A DNA stretch of 64,000 nucleotides from Siphonodentalium dalli (GCA_032622095.1 CP136064.1:176904247-176968246); one strand, 5' to 3'; shown: positions 33,400 through 46,438, counted from the stretch's first letter. Numbers and translations: made by a program. Notes: generated by a model from the letters alone, not told the origin.

Positions 33400-36300
33400 T
33401 GATCATCATGAAATTCTTCATTTATGTTAATATTGACATTCTAAGGTGTTTTAAGCCAAACTCATTGCAAAAACAGTCAAAAAGACTTGCAGGAAAACAA
33501 AATTTGAGTTGCGGAAAAAATGGTTTGTTGGTCCCATCGACCACCCACCTCCCGTGGATTGCTGTTATAACTAGTATAGTTGTGTAGTGTCAAATCAGTT
33601 GGAGCAACTTTGAATTAAAAGTTATATAAATAGATAGTAACATGAACTTTACGGACTGCATAGTAAGCTTTATACATGTTTTATGTACACTATGATATCC
33701 GCTTCTCTTATAAAGTATCGCTTCAATACCCTATACAGATACGACAGTTCCGGGAGAACAACATTCTTAAGTTATGAACGAATATAGCGGCGCGATGATC
33801 ACTATACGAATCACCACCTCACTTGCCAGACTCCAGCTTCACCATTCAGAATACTCTCCTACCTTAGGATATTCCAAGAGCTTGTGAGACTATATTCCAT
33901 TTGATCACAATTGGACTCCGTGCGATACACCGTATAGTTTATCATCAGATAGTTCGCACCGGCCAAGACGTGCTATCGACTCGATCCCACCGCTGGAAGT
34001 GCTCTGCGCCGCGATACAATCGTTTATATATCATTTATGGTAAAATCATCGCACCGTTCACGTTGTGGTTTCCGTCTGTTGACCCGCCAGGCTAACAATG
34101 TCCCGGTATAATATAATTTGTCACGCTATTGCGGAATCTCCTGTGTTGTTCTGACCGGTCTTTGGTATGCCGTTTGAGCTATATCTGGATAAGAAACCAC
34201 ATGAATCACAGAACCATTAGTAGATTGGACATCAATCGTAGCTACATTAGTCTCCACCGGATTTGTAAGATTGTTGTTCACGGAAACCTAGCATTAAATG
34301 ATGGCTGTGTTTTATGTAGGTGGCAATTGTCATGAGATAAAGAGGTGACGCCGTAAACTAATGGATGGTGTCACCTAATATGGCATTCCTTCATTTTATC
34401 GACGCGTCTCAAATATAATATAAGCATTTATACCGCAGTCTACCATTATATAATTTCAATACATTTAAACCTGCAATTACTATTGTCATAGACTAGGCCC
34501 ATGCGAATCGGGAGATTAGAGTCGACTCGAATCATGGGGGAGAATCGCAAATCGAATCTCGAAATCGAATCTAGAATCGAATATAGATAGATATAAGATA
34601 TATATATTTATTGTAATACATCAACTCATGGCAGTTGCACAATTGAAAATAAGTACATATATCATAAATAACATAATAAGAACAGCATAGTTCATAATAA
34701 TTATAATTATTCGCCTTTGCAATTATCAACTATACTGAGCTGTTTTCTCCGAATGAAGAATAACCTGATCATTACGCACTAAGTTTCCCATGAATGTTTT
34801 TCATTATACATGTATACATGTAGTTACAAATTAGTGATCTGCATTCATATTTAAAAAAAATCAGGTTCGTTTCTTTCAACGTGTTATATGTACAAATACC
34901 AGTTTCCGCAAACCTGGGTAACAAACCACCAGTTATGTGAACCTGGGGAATTTAGTTCCCAAAATCCATGGGATAAAAAAAAATCAGCAGTATTACTGTT
35001 TGCACGGGGGCAACATAAGGTGCAATTACAATTGCGTCGGGTGTGTGACGGAGTGTGTAACAACGCATAAGGCCCACTGGCAAACGGCTGGAAGATTCAG
35101 TCTGCAAGTACATGTATACATTTAAAGAATGACCAGCCGAACATATCTCTGATTAATCAAGATCGTTCGTATTCGTAAAATATTTACAATATGTTCAATG
35201 ACGCCCTCCATTTCCGTGATCGGATGAGAAATTCACTGACGTATATTACTATTACGTCGTTTTAATTGTAAACACCCATTACATGTATAAATCAATTCAA
35301 CAAAATCAATTAAACCAGACAAAACTGCGAGTTATGTTAAACTTTCAGGCATTATTCTAATAGACATATACCAAATGCGTGGAGGCACTCAGTATGAGTG
35401 TTCATTGCTTCACATGTGCTTGCTTCAGCAAGAGCGAACAAATTTAGAACATTGCATCTTCGATCTCGTGTTCTTTATCACCAACAAGAATGCCAAGAAG
35501 GGTGATTCGAAAATATACGAAGATCCTGCCGAATCTCTCGAAGCTTCGCAGGGGCCTATCATAGACATTATGAACACATATGCTCCAAAAGAGGATGTAA
35601 TTTGCGAGCTGCAACTTATATATATGCACTATGGATTAACAAACTGACAATATACATATACGCTCAACTGTGTACTCGCTTAGCTTATGTGTATGTCAGG
35701 TACACGGGACGGAGAGAGCACGTCTGGTTGTGTAGTTCAATCCCAATAGTTATCCAAACGATCATTCGAACTTGTCCAAAAAATTTAAATGTTAGGATCT
35801 AAACGTCCTTAAACCACAGCAGCCATGTTTTCTATTGTTCGACCTGATGCGTTATCTAGCATTTCCATATCTGGCCACAATAGCTTTGTTATTAAGATAA
35901 TCACAAGCGGCATTGTTGGCGTACATGGAAATGCCCCACAGTCTAGCTAACACGCTTCGAACAAGAGGTTACATAATACAGCACGAAGAACACACTTATA
36001 TGACACCAATCAGCGGATTTAATTTGGTATACCAGGGCATCGTTACATGAAAAAACACACAACAATTCAAAAACATTTCCGTGACGTCATCCATTGTTTG
36101 TAGCAGGTGTCTATCCTGACGAATAGACACTATGGGCTTGTTGTATTGATTTTGAATTGACACAAGCGTTGGTTATCTGGGTGTGACAATTGGATATTGC
36201 GGATATCCAACTGTTGAGTCAATAAGTCAGACACTTGGTTCGATTCAAGTCGTCGCGACCAATATGGTGGGGCTGGGATGGGAGGGGGTCTTACACACAA

Positions 36301-36900
36301 ACACACAGCAGTGTCAATTTAGAAAATACATTATAACGCCAATGTAAGTTACCCATTGAGTCCGGTGACCGATCTTTATTCACTGCAAAGATCTTTATGT
36401 CATTGCATGTGCTGCGAAACGGTATATGCCTATATAGGCATTGTATTCCCACAACACTCATTGATTGACCAACTATGCACTCCCGAACATTGAAACACAA
36501 TATTGGTCCACTTATAAGCGTTACTGATATGCGCTGTCACACAACGTTTTCTTACAACAAGCAAATGCAGGGACGTATCGATATACAATGGGGGAGGCAA
36601 CACATCATGCCAAATATTTAAATGTTGACAATCCAAATCAGTTTGTAATGCCGAGTACGCCACACTATAACTTAAGTGGAATAGTTACGTTGATTACATG
36701 GAATTTCATACAATGTTCAGAAATTTCAAGTCAAAATGCGGAAATTGAAGATAGTTTTACACAGAAACGACCACAATATATTTATTTACAGTAAATAAAC
36801 CTCATTCGATAACTTACGTTGGTCAAGAACTGCTTGTAAATCCAACTTCGAATTCATGGAATAAATAAATCCGATAGCAGTAATACGAAAACGGCTCCTC
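33400..36900. other. no confirmed gene; a few simple repeats
   Basis: Several 60-90 codon frames are present (for example 33901-34095 and 35375-35647), but none has a family motif. GAATC-rich and ATCT-type repeats lie at 34500-34600 and may be a retroposed tail. Confidence 0.35.
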
Positions 36901-36921
36901 GAAAGAATTTCTATTATTTCT

Positions 36922-37005
36922 CACTGTGTAGGAACTGTTGCATCGGAAATCGTTCTATCGCCGGTTTGTGATGGTTCTTGCCTGATTTGTGACGGTTCTT
37001 GTTGA
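36922..37005 (+). repeat. inverted-repeat partner of 42861-42945
   Basis: CACTGTGTAGGAACTGTTGC, GGAAATCGTTCTATCGCCGG and GATGGTTCTTGCCTGATTTG occur here in order and again inverted at 42861-42945 with only a few differences. Confidence 0.75.
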
Positions 37006-37239
37006 TCGAAATTATACATTTTCACGACTTTTTGACAGTTAAAACGCAATTTTGAGGCATCTAGGTGATAATTCGATTAGTTATTTTCGATTCCATAACA
37101 ATCTGTGGCACCAATGAGCGTGTTAATAACGAAAAATTCATTGTGCGAGTCATAACAACGACAAGAACCGCGAATTTTGATTATTGTTTGGGTTCTCTCC
37201 TGATCGAGTCGGTTCTATCCCCATTAATCGTTCTATACG

Positions 37240-38955
37240 GGTAAAACTATTGCTAATATTTCCCATGGTACATGGTTCAAACTGCCAATTTTGTGAAAGT
37301 ATACAAAGATAAACACAACAAACTATGCATTAAGTTGAAATTTGCACCACTCACGGCCACTTGTCATCAATTTTGATGAATTACACTGCCTTCCTATGCT
37401 TATTCAATAACACGTGTTACGCCCGTCAAAATTGACGAAGTCGCTAGCTAGTTTGAAAAATAACGCACATTGTACGCCAAACATTGGCATGAGTCAATAG
37501 CCGGTTAACTGTAGTGAAATTTCATGGCACTGGAGCGTAGACTTCGGAAAGCGTGAGCGTAAACGGGATATATAGAGTTATCTGTCTTTTATGTTTTGTT
37601 GTCTATTTCCGTTGAAGGATTTCAACTCAGCAAATTTGACAAAAAAAGCCAAAAATAACAAGTTAAAAGTTAGTTGACACCCATACACCCATTCTGATTA
37701 CGCAATTTATTAAGTTTATGCTGGGCATCCGCTTGCTGATTACATAGGTTAGGTTGTTGTTTAGGTGCTAGAATTCGTCATTTTTTACCGTACGTGTTCT
37801 GCTATTCGCCACTCGATCTGACCGGCAATCACTCAGGGTTTGCTCTCTAACTTCTAAGCCTCTAGACAGACTCAGATTCCCATTGATAGATACCTGGTAA
37901 CAACCACTGACGCAACTAATTGTATCCAGTCGCCTGTAAGATGGAATGATTTCTTTATACCAGTAAATTATATCTTGTTTAATATTAAATTATTAAGGTG
38001 ATGTGAAACATTCAGGTAGGGTGATCAAATAGAAATATAGATTAATCTTGATCAAAGTTGTTATTTTTACGAACATAAATCCAAATTTACAACACACACC
38101 GTCATTCTTATACATTGTCTATCAATTAAATTCAATGACTCTCGTTGGCGAAATCATTTGCGGTCATTTATCGCAGTTTGTTGTGTCCCGAATCGAGATG
38201 TAAATATTTACAATTGCGCGTTGTTCAGGCGATGTTTTCACTTTCAGTGGAGTGGTGTGGTCAATTTCATTGAGTTTTTCGGGGATGTTAGAATTTTACA
38301 ATCCACCAGTTGACCCAGTGCCTGAGTTCTAACTTGACAGTTTAATGCACCCGAACAAGTCCGTAATATGTCTTTAAATAAAATAAAAATAATTGATGAA
38401 GTGAAAACAATTTAATTATGTCACATGCCTTTGACTAACTAGTAGTCGCTCCGAACATGCAAAATCACCCCTGGACAACTGACCTTGACTTGGTAGTCAG
38501 GCATCCTCAGGGATAATCCGGAAACAGGTAAATACCGGTACTAATACTAAACCTTTAACTTTGACTCAATCAGCCAATGGAAGTTTTACAAAATCATGTG
38601 ACCATTATTCAAAAGAGAACAAGTGAAGTCGACCCCATAATTATGAAGATGACCCAATCAAAATATGACCCGGCGCGAAGTCGGCCCCGGTGATCAGATG
38701 GGCATTGAATTTTCGAATTTATATGTATAAAAAAAATAAAGAATGATTTAAAAATAAATTCGGTCATTCATGGGGGTGGGGAGTTCAAATCGGTCAACTT
38801 TTCCCGATACAGATATCAAAATACTCATATACCTATGTCAGAAGGGAAAATACTCAAAACCAGCAATGATACTAACATAATGAGTAGTAACACATTTTAC
38901 ATCATTCATGGTGGATCACTCACTGCTTAGTATATATACATGTACCTAATTTGAG
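37240..38955. other. no recognisable gene
   Basis: AT-rich sequence without coding motif or array. Confidence 0.4.
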
Positions 38956-38963
38956 GTTATTAA

Positions 38964-39348
38964 CGCCGAAATGGTCACTGTCACCCCCCTTCGTGCAGTT
39001 GGGTACCCAGCTTTTTTTAATTTTCAGTTGGGTATCCAGCTTTTGTCAAATTTACATTTGGGTACCCAGAGAGTGATTTAATTAGTGATTGCCATCAGTT
39101 GATTGCGAAATGAACCTGTTAAATTTGTGTATACTTGTTTATATATGAATTATGATGTATATTCATCGCGATGCTTCATACTAATAGCAGAGAAGAATTG
39201 TATGCACAGGACATAGGTATTTCAGACCGACTGCTCATAAAGCTGGGTACCAAACTGTAAATTTTTGTAAAACCTGGGTACCCAACTGAAATTAAAAAAA
39301 AGCTGGTACCCAACTGAACGAAAGGAGGAGACAATGACCATTTCAGCG
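38964..39348. mobile_element. long-TIR MITE with 7-bp TTATTAA duplication
   Basis: TTATTAA flanks both sides (38957-38963, 39349-39355). Inverted arms of about 110-120 bp start CGCCGAAATGGTCACTGTC on the left and, read inward, CGCTGAAATGGTCATTGTC on the right. Each arm carries repeated GTTGGGTACCCAG motifs. The spacer is about 150 bp and codes for nothing. The superfamily is not clear from a 7-bp duplication. Confidence 0.75.
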
Positions 39349-39355
39349 TTATTAA

Positions 39356-39541
39356 CCCTTTCATGGCTGGAGCTTCCTGAATTTTGGCAATAAGAGAATA
39401 CATTGGCTTAACAATGTTAACCTTGATCTTGTAAGCCAGTAAATTATCTTATATATGCGAGGCTCCCTATCGCATATATAAGATAATGCACTGGTACACA
39501 ACCTTTAATGCTGCACCAGCGCAGCTCCCGCCATGAAATGG
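39356..39541. mobile_element. piggyBac-type hairpin MITE
   Basis: TTAA on both sides (39352-39355, 39542-39545) and ends CCCTTTCATGG / CCATGAAATGG. The centre is a GCATATATAAGATAATGCAC hairpin. A TTAA target with CCC starts fits piggyBac. Its left TTAA is the last four bases of the TTATTAA duplication of the neighbouring element. Confidence 0.7.
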
Positions 39542-39545
39542 TTAA

Positions 39546-40228
39546 GTAGGCCTTCATTATTTTTTTGTATTTTCCTGACCTGTCAATTATCCATACAAAA
39601 TGATCAGATGCATCCTTGCCAGAAACGTTATTGTTAATCTCATTCTGTGTAGACAGAAGTGGTTGACCCTAGTCCCAGGTACATGTATATGAAAATAGTT
39701 AACAGATCTTTGGTATCTATGTTGTTGACTGTGTCAGGGTACCGGTATACATATACATAACAAGCATTGATATACAATAATACTGTATTCTCCTGTTAAT
39801 GATGTGCCATACATACATTTATACATTTACTGTATTAATTTATGAGAAATGAAATAATTTATTTTTCAAAAATACACGGTCTTTCGATCATTGTTTATTG
39901 GTTGACTATGTTCACAGTACACAGTACCGATTCTTCTGAATATATATGCAGCATTTTAAACTAATGGAATTCATGTCCTAGTTTACGGCTGTTACATATT
40001 AATATTTATGTACATTTCTGGACACGTAATTCAATATTGTTCCATCTGACAATTTTAATAGGTAATCTGTTTATACTCATTCTTAATTCTCCGAGTGTTA
40101 TTAAATATTTCTAATTCAAAATATTCAAAATAAATATTGTGTTAAATATGTGATAAACATTACCTATACTCGAGCCATATTCAGACTAGTTTCCCAATTA
40201 ATTCTAAAACTGCTGATAGTCAGCCATC
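39546..40228. other. no recognisable gene
   Basis: AT-rich; nothing seen. Confidence 0.4.
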
Positions 40229-40232
40229 TTAA

Positions 40233-40372
40233 CCCTTTCATGAGGGGAGTCGCACTGGTGCAGATCATGTGCCATGTTCATTCTCTTATATATGCGAGGC
40301 TCCATATGGGAGACTTACATATATAAGAAAATGCGCTGGCACATGATCTTTAATGCTCCCGTCGTGAAAGAG
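40233..40372. mobile_element. piggyBac-type hairpin MITE (140 bp)
   Basis: TTAA on both sides (40229-40232, 40373-40376), ends CCCTTTCATGAGGGG and CCCGTCGTGAAAGAG. The interior is one long hairpin around TCTTATATATGCGAGGCTCC. It is the cleanest copy of the family. Confidence 0.8.
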
Positions 40373-40376
40373 TTAA

Positions 40377-41148
40377 GATTTAATTGTAATCGGCAGATTG
40401 TGTCACCACCATGAGTTTACAAACAAAGCTGACTTGTCTATTGTTTTCATGTATGTGCATCAATTTTAGCATAAGGTTTCTGGAAATTTAATAAGTCACA
40501 TTTGGTTCTTTAAACATGTTTTTTTTAGTGTTGTTCAGATGTGTGGAATCCTGGCAGAATACTTTATTTCAATATCTCAGGAAACAGATGTTGTGTTTTT
40601 GTTTGAAAAAAAATTATGGTTATATTTGTCTTTATTTTTTAATAAACTAATTTCAACAACAACAAAATAATGTCACTTTGCCCACTGTTTATCATTGCAT
40701 CTGGAGGTAGTAGAAACTATAATTTAAGTTCCTGTATTCAGTTTTAAAATAAGTTCTACAAGTTCTTCATATACAGTTTCAACTATAATTTTGGCTTATC
40801 TGTGGAGTTGAGTTATTAATGCATCTACTTTTCATATGCAGCTATTAAAGCATATACAAGCACGATAACCTTTCACTCAATCATATTTTAGATTGACTAG
40901 GGATCTCTGATTTTTTAATAAAAGATATAAAAAAGCAAAGAATCCTACAGTTGCAAATATTATTATATGGATGTTAAACCTTTGGTTACTAAATGCTCAG
41001 CTATTAAATTCAACATGTAGTAACAGATTGTTTGAATTATTAGCTAAACATTCATACAAATGAATCATTAGAAATCAGTGTTATGGGTGTCTGAACCTGG
41101 CTATTATAAGGCACATTATTATTCCTCGCTGATAACGTGTCAATTGAG
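40377..41148. other. no recognisable gene
   Basis: AT-rich; nothing seen. Confidence 0.4.
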
Positions 41149-41970
41149 CAGGGACGTGGCCTGGAGGGTCTCCAATGTTGGGGCATCCACCTTGGAATTT
41201 CCAACCGCACCACCCCCTTGAAACAGACCAAACTCACGTACAAGGCCGCCCCCTCCCTTGGGCCTGGGCTTTGGTTTTCTCCAACTGCATGACACATTAT
41301 AGCTCTAGATTGTATACTATTCTGAAGTGAATTGATCAGTAGCCTTTGCTAGGCCACTATGCAAACCGGGGGAGAAACTCAGGATACATGGGCCTCAGTG
41401 AGAAAATGTGGATATCTGAACCTGAAAATTGCAAATATCATCTAGACCGGCTTCAAGATTCCTAAGTGTTGGAAATTTCCAACCTGGTGCCCCCCACCCC
41501 CACAAGATTGGAAATGTTTCCAACATATGGTGAGAGAGACGATTTATTTTGCAAAAGAGCATACATTATTTAATACAAAGCATATTAATTAAATGGAATT
41601 AGAATCTTTGTCCATTCAACCAGTTTATTGCCAATTGGGGGGGGGGGGGTAAATGTGATATAGAAAACTAGATCACACCTGATCCCTACTTCCTGCCCAC
41701 CCCATCATGAGTGTTGGATCAACTCTAAAGAAGAGGTGTCCATTTGTATATGTCAAATATGGTTGATTACATGTTTGAAGTGTAGGAAAGTATGCTAATG
41801 TTGGTCTAAAAATGACAAATTCCCCACTATTAAATTGTTGTCAAATCAAACTAAGATAACAATTTCAACATATTGTTGGTGTTAAAATTCAAACCAATCT
41901 ATTGTAAGATAAGAAATTGTAACTGTTGAACATTTTTACCAAAGTTGGGGATTGACACAAATTAAGCACC
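41149..41970. mobile_element. cluster of CAGGGACGTGGC-type elements
   Basis: A copy starts CAGGGACGTGGC at 41149. Further on are TTGGAAATTTCCAACC (near 41470), a G-run at about 41637-41650, and a reverse-orientation piece at 41820-41955 ending in ACCAAAGTTGGGGA-like sequence. Two copies in opposite orientation are the simplest reading. Confidence 0.45.
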
Positions 41971-42855
41971 CCCTCGGCCCTCCCCAAGTCCTCCACCACC
42001 AATCACGTCATAACCTATAAATGATTTGGTTGAACGTGATTTCATAAGTTATATTCACGTCTGGCGACAAACATGTGTAAATGTCCCTTAGGCGGACTTC
42101 AGAGGAGGAAATATAATGGCGCTGGTATTGAAATATTGTCACACATGGATCTTTCAATAATGCCTAGATTAAGTAAATGAATATAACATCTCATATTCTC
42201 CTGAGAGTAGATTTATATTACCATTGGTCATTTATATAGGCGGGCATGATTATGATACTATACTCATCGGGACTTTCAATATTTTATTTCTGCCTATTAA
42301 TGTCACTTAATCTCCCGTATTAGGTATTTATTGTGTAATATACCTGTTCTATTATGCAAATTACATAAACTACAGTCATTATCTGGTTTAAAATGTCAGA
42401 TACACAAGACGATTTTCGGACCCAAGTGCAGAAATCGTTCGAATAAATCTCATGGACAGAACCGTCACAGCCATGATCGGTTTGAAATAGAACCATAACA
42501 CGCACCCGTGTTGATTATGAGGTCACAGCTCCCAATTATCCACCCCTATCGGGATACTTTCTCAGTTAGTTTACAGAAGAATAACACGGGTACACTTTAT
42601 AGTCAGTGTTTGTCTTCAGAATGCGTTTTATATTTTATACGCCACGAAAAACAAAGAAATTGCGTCCACGTGGCTTGATTTTCAGTGATAACGTTGATAT
42701 TTACGCGTTAACTCGCTAATATCGAGTTAATTGTGGTCTAGAGTTCAGGTTTCGATAACACGGCACTTCTGCAGCCTCTGTTCATTCAGGAAAGTATCAT
42801 CTATTCAAGATATCTATAATTATGCGTGATTTTGTCACAAAAATGATTATTTTCA
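41971..42855. other. no recognisable gene
   Basis: A small palindrome, GTTAACTCG...CGAGTTAAT, lies near 42706-42732. No coding. Confidence 0.4.
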
Positions 42856-42860
42856 ATCAT

Positions 42861-42945
42861 CAGGAACCGTAACAAATCAGGCAAGAACCATCACACTACC
42901 GGCGATAGAACGATTTCCGATGTAACAGTTCCTACACAGTGTTAT
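42861..42945 (-). repeat. inverted-repeat partner of 36922-37005
   Basis: Reverse complement of the motif series at 36922-37005, about 90% alike by eye. Confidence 0.75.
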
Positions 42946-43651
42946 TTCTATTATATTGTGATGTTTATTTCGCTTATAAAACGGACGCCATGCTGATAAC
43001 ATATAACTATGTAATATCCATTTAGATAACGTCGACACAGAAAGTTTAGAAAATTACTTCGTTCGTCTTCGCCGGACGAAAATAGCGCACAAGTACACAT
43101 GCAGAATCAGTTTTGACAATAAGTCAAACATTACTTATCAAGAATGGTAAGTCCAACTTTAAGTCCCCCTTTCGAATGAGGAGTATCATGGTCGCGTCAC
43201 GTTTTCAACAAATGTAATATTCATGTTCACGTTCGTTAGTGTGTATTCGGTCCACATTCTGAATGTTTTGGAGAAAAAATAGCAAACAAGTGCAAAGTAC
43301 GCTGGGTAGTATTTTGTGACGTGCGCATATACTGCATGGGTTATACTCAGCCTATGATTCTGGCAAAATTCACTCTTCTCACCCGTGATGATATGGAAAT
43401 GAGTAGCTAATTGGAGACATTCATTTATGGGCCCGGCAACAACGTCTTAATTAATTAGATTAAAGCGTGGGGTAAGCTAATTGCCGACAAAGACTATATC
43501 ATGCTTGGGGCTCGCGAAGGGAGTAATAGAATATATAAATTAAATTTTTCAAAGTGTGTATATTACACAATCAATTAACATGATTTGCTTCTTTCTGGTA
43601 TCTGGTTTCTGACATATTGAACTACCATACGGTCAGAAAATGTTCTAAGTA

Positions 43652-43772
43652 AGATAGACACCTCGGTGGTATTGGGTATGCGGGAGAAACAAACCCGTTT
43701 CGGGCCTACGGCACTCAACGGTGTTGTTTCTCCTGCATATCCAATACCAACTCGGTGTCTATCTATAACGTA
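43652..43772. repeat. 121-bp fold-back palindrome
   Basis: The left arm starts AGATAGACACC and contains ATTGGGTATGCGGGAGAAAC; the right arm holds GTTTCTCCTGCATATCCAAT and ends GGTGTCTATCT. The loop contains CGTTTCGGGCCTACGGCACT. Architecture resembles the palindrome at 33083-33249. Confidence 0.85.
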
Positions 43773-43774
43773 AA

Positions 43775-43940
43775 GCGTCGAAAACGATCACAAAAGCTCA
43801 TACAGTTATTACTTGAGTACACTGTTTATAACCTACCACTTTTGGGGCGACTGAAGCATTGACGCTCTGTATAAGAGACGATGATTGGATTTTTGCTAGG
43901 CTGACAACAATTTTAAACACGTTAAAACTTCATATTTCCA
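43775..43940 (+). repeat. dispersed repeat, partner of 28425-28570
   Basis: Same motif order as 28425-28570, with a ~30-base insertion near the start. Confidence 0.5.
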
Positions 43941-44331
43941 AAGTTGACAACTGGTTACCACAACATCACATTAACGGGTTTGATAACCAAATTATCTTAC
44001 AATTCGTCCCATAAAAATGCAATAAAACCCAATTTAAAACAGGAATTATTGCAATACGCGCAACACAAAACGTATACAATTCTCAGCATGCGATGTCGTG
44101 AGAAGTCAAATTCTGAGAAATCCACGTCACGTGACTATACAATTTCGCTTTGACTGGAATCCGATTCAATGATGAGTCGACGATATTTACGTTTCGAATG
44201 TTCGACATAATTGTCACTTTTAACAGGATAATTGTAATATTTGATGGTGCAATTTCCTTGGATGATAATAGTGTTACGAGAGGCAAAGCAGGAGATGACT
44301 GTCCATTCACCGTTTTAACGAATTTCGTACT

Positions 44332-46438
44332 TTACGACACTTCAACAATCGACTTCTGACTTGCCGCATTCGCAGTGTCGCGTGTATCAGCAATTCTAGT
44401 CGGAATGGAATTCGAATTGTCAACATTGGAATTAGAAGTTGGTGTTCTTTTTGATGCTATGCAGAGGATATCCGACATTTTTCGTTGCATTTCTACAGAC
44501 GCAACAGAATAATTATTCACACTGACAATATTTCTGTGACCCGAAAGCTGTGAAATGGTGTTAGGAGTAATGTCATTATGAAGAAGTCGACTGCACGTTG
44601 TTTTCCGGACACAGTTATTGGTCTTTCTACCACGAAGTTCACCTTTCTCTGCCATCGTCTTCATTATTTTGGCCAATGCATGTTCACCCATAGGTTGAGC
44701 CTTATACCAGAAAGGTGAATCTGGTTTCCGATTATGATTAACTTGAATGTAAAATGGTGAATCAGGCTGCAAAATTTTCAAAGATACGGGAGGCGTTGTG
44801 GTGGGTATGCTGTTAAAATATTCATCTCCGTCAAAAACCGCCATAAACAGAAAGTCAAATATATAGACATCCCTTGTTCTTATACCAATAAGAAATATGG
44901 CATAAATAGTTTGTTATTGTAAATTTCCCCCCTTTGTTATGTAAACAAAAGCAAAAAACATTACGTTTCCTGGCTTTTGTTTAGATCCGGATATGGTAAA
45001 CATAAAGAGCATTGTTTGTTACTGTTTTCCTGATATGGAAATAATAAAGAGCGTTTATATCATTTTTGTGTGATTAACCAATAGAATTGCGCTGTGTTAT
45101 GTAAACAGAAGCACAACTTCTGTAACACGAGCAGGCTCTTGTTTACGTACACCAGCGTAAATAGTATATTGTCATCAAGACGTACGAACGTCTTGACGAC
45201 AATATACTATTTACGCGCTGATTATGTTTGGCATATGAACAAATCTATTATTTTTTAATATTCCTTCCGTTGATGGCGATTTGAACAAATATTAATATTT
45301 CTGCAACGAACGCCGCCCGTGCATTTCAATGGACGCTTTGGTGCGAATACCTTGTATGTCGCAACTGGACATTCTGTAGCTGGAACTCCAGGGATTGCGA
45401 ATGCTTTCGGACTGAATACTCGGTGGTGAGTATTGGCACTTTCTTCTGTTCGGGGTTTTGGCGTTCTTTCATTGTGTTTAAGAATTCAACACCATTCGCG
45501 TCCTTCTCAAGTGCAATGTCACCCCTTCGCAAACTATGTTGCTCTTTTTCAGTACGCATGCCGAATAATTTAACATTATTGTACCACATCAGATTTGTTA
45601 AACCGTAGGGGCAGTCAACACGCAGCACTGATCTCTCCCTGAGGAGAACTTCCTCACTTTCCGTTATAGGTTCCGCTGCATTTGGACGATTACCTTTGCC
45701 AGCCTCTTTCAACTGCTTCCTCTTGCTTGCTAACACCATCCGGGAATCTTCAAATTCACGTTCCATGCATATGCGATAAGGACATTTCCTTTCCCTCATG
45801 TATCTGTCAATACAAGGGTGGTATGATGTCAATGAGTCTGGCTCATAATCAGGTCCATCGGCTTTCCTTATAGACAGAATGAATGACCCTATATAATTGT
45901 CCATATGAATTGGGTCAATTGTCTCAATTGCTTGAAATTCATTTTTCGCTGACAAAAATCTTGTTTATGCCCTTATCACCACTTGTGTTTTCTTCACTGT
46001 ATTATCATTTTGCATGCTAGTTACAAAGTTATCTTTCTCAGAACCATGAACATCAACAAATGTTGGTGCCTTGGAATTTGATGCAGGTCTCTGAATATTC
46101 AGTTTCACCGCTGATGGTTCAATAACATTGACAGAAGCAGTACTAGTGGTATCAGTGGTTGAAATACTTGCATTTGTGTTATTAGCAGTGTTGCTTCTTC
46201 TCCATCCCCATAATGGAATTGAGGACCCATAATCAGAAACACTGGCTGAGATTGTGGCATGTGCAGGCAACATTAGAGAATTACACAGACTTTCAACTAC
46301 AACATTGCCTTCACTAGTTTTAGAACTGTTTTCTTGGTTGATTCTGCTCACAACATCATGCAAATCGTCATCTTATCTAAATAGCTGCATCAGATCATCG
46401 TATGATACCTTGTTTAGATTAACCGCTTCACATTCCAT
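44332..46438 (-). pseudogene. Crypton-like tyrosine recombinase (DUF3504 type), disrupted
   Basis: Begins at ATG 46438 (MECEAVNLNKVSYDDL); in-frame stops follow near 46375 and at 45961-45963. The core-binding part reads FLSAKNEFQAIETIDP, IGSFILSIRKADG, DYEPDSLTSYH and RMVLASKRKQLKEAGKGNRP. The catalytic part begins LMWYNNVKLFGMR...LRRGDIAL, holding the first active-site Arg (in GMR or LRR). After a frameshift near 45425 comes YKVFAPKRP, then an inserted MITE (44782-45325), then SPFYIQVNH, NCVRKTTCSRLL, QLSGHRN and the candidate nucleophile Tyr in SVNNYS. Conserved Arg, His and Tyr survive. Animal relatives include Crypton-derived genes of the KIAA1958/ZMYM/QRICH1 kind. It was intronless. No zinc finger is visible. 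Confidence 0.8.
44782..45325 (-). mobile_element. Kolobok-like MITE inserted in the Crypton-like gene
   Basis: Inverted copy of the element at 23884-24406. TCAA flanks both sides (44778-44781, 45326-45329), a one-base variant of TTAA. Removing the element and one TCAA rejoins the host frame, KRP then LKILQPDSPFY. It carries a ~60-bp near-perfect hairpin (45160-45222) centred on CGTACG. Copy 1 retains only one arm of that hairpin. Confidence 0.8.
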
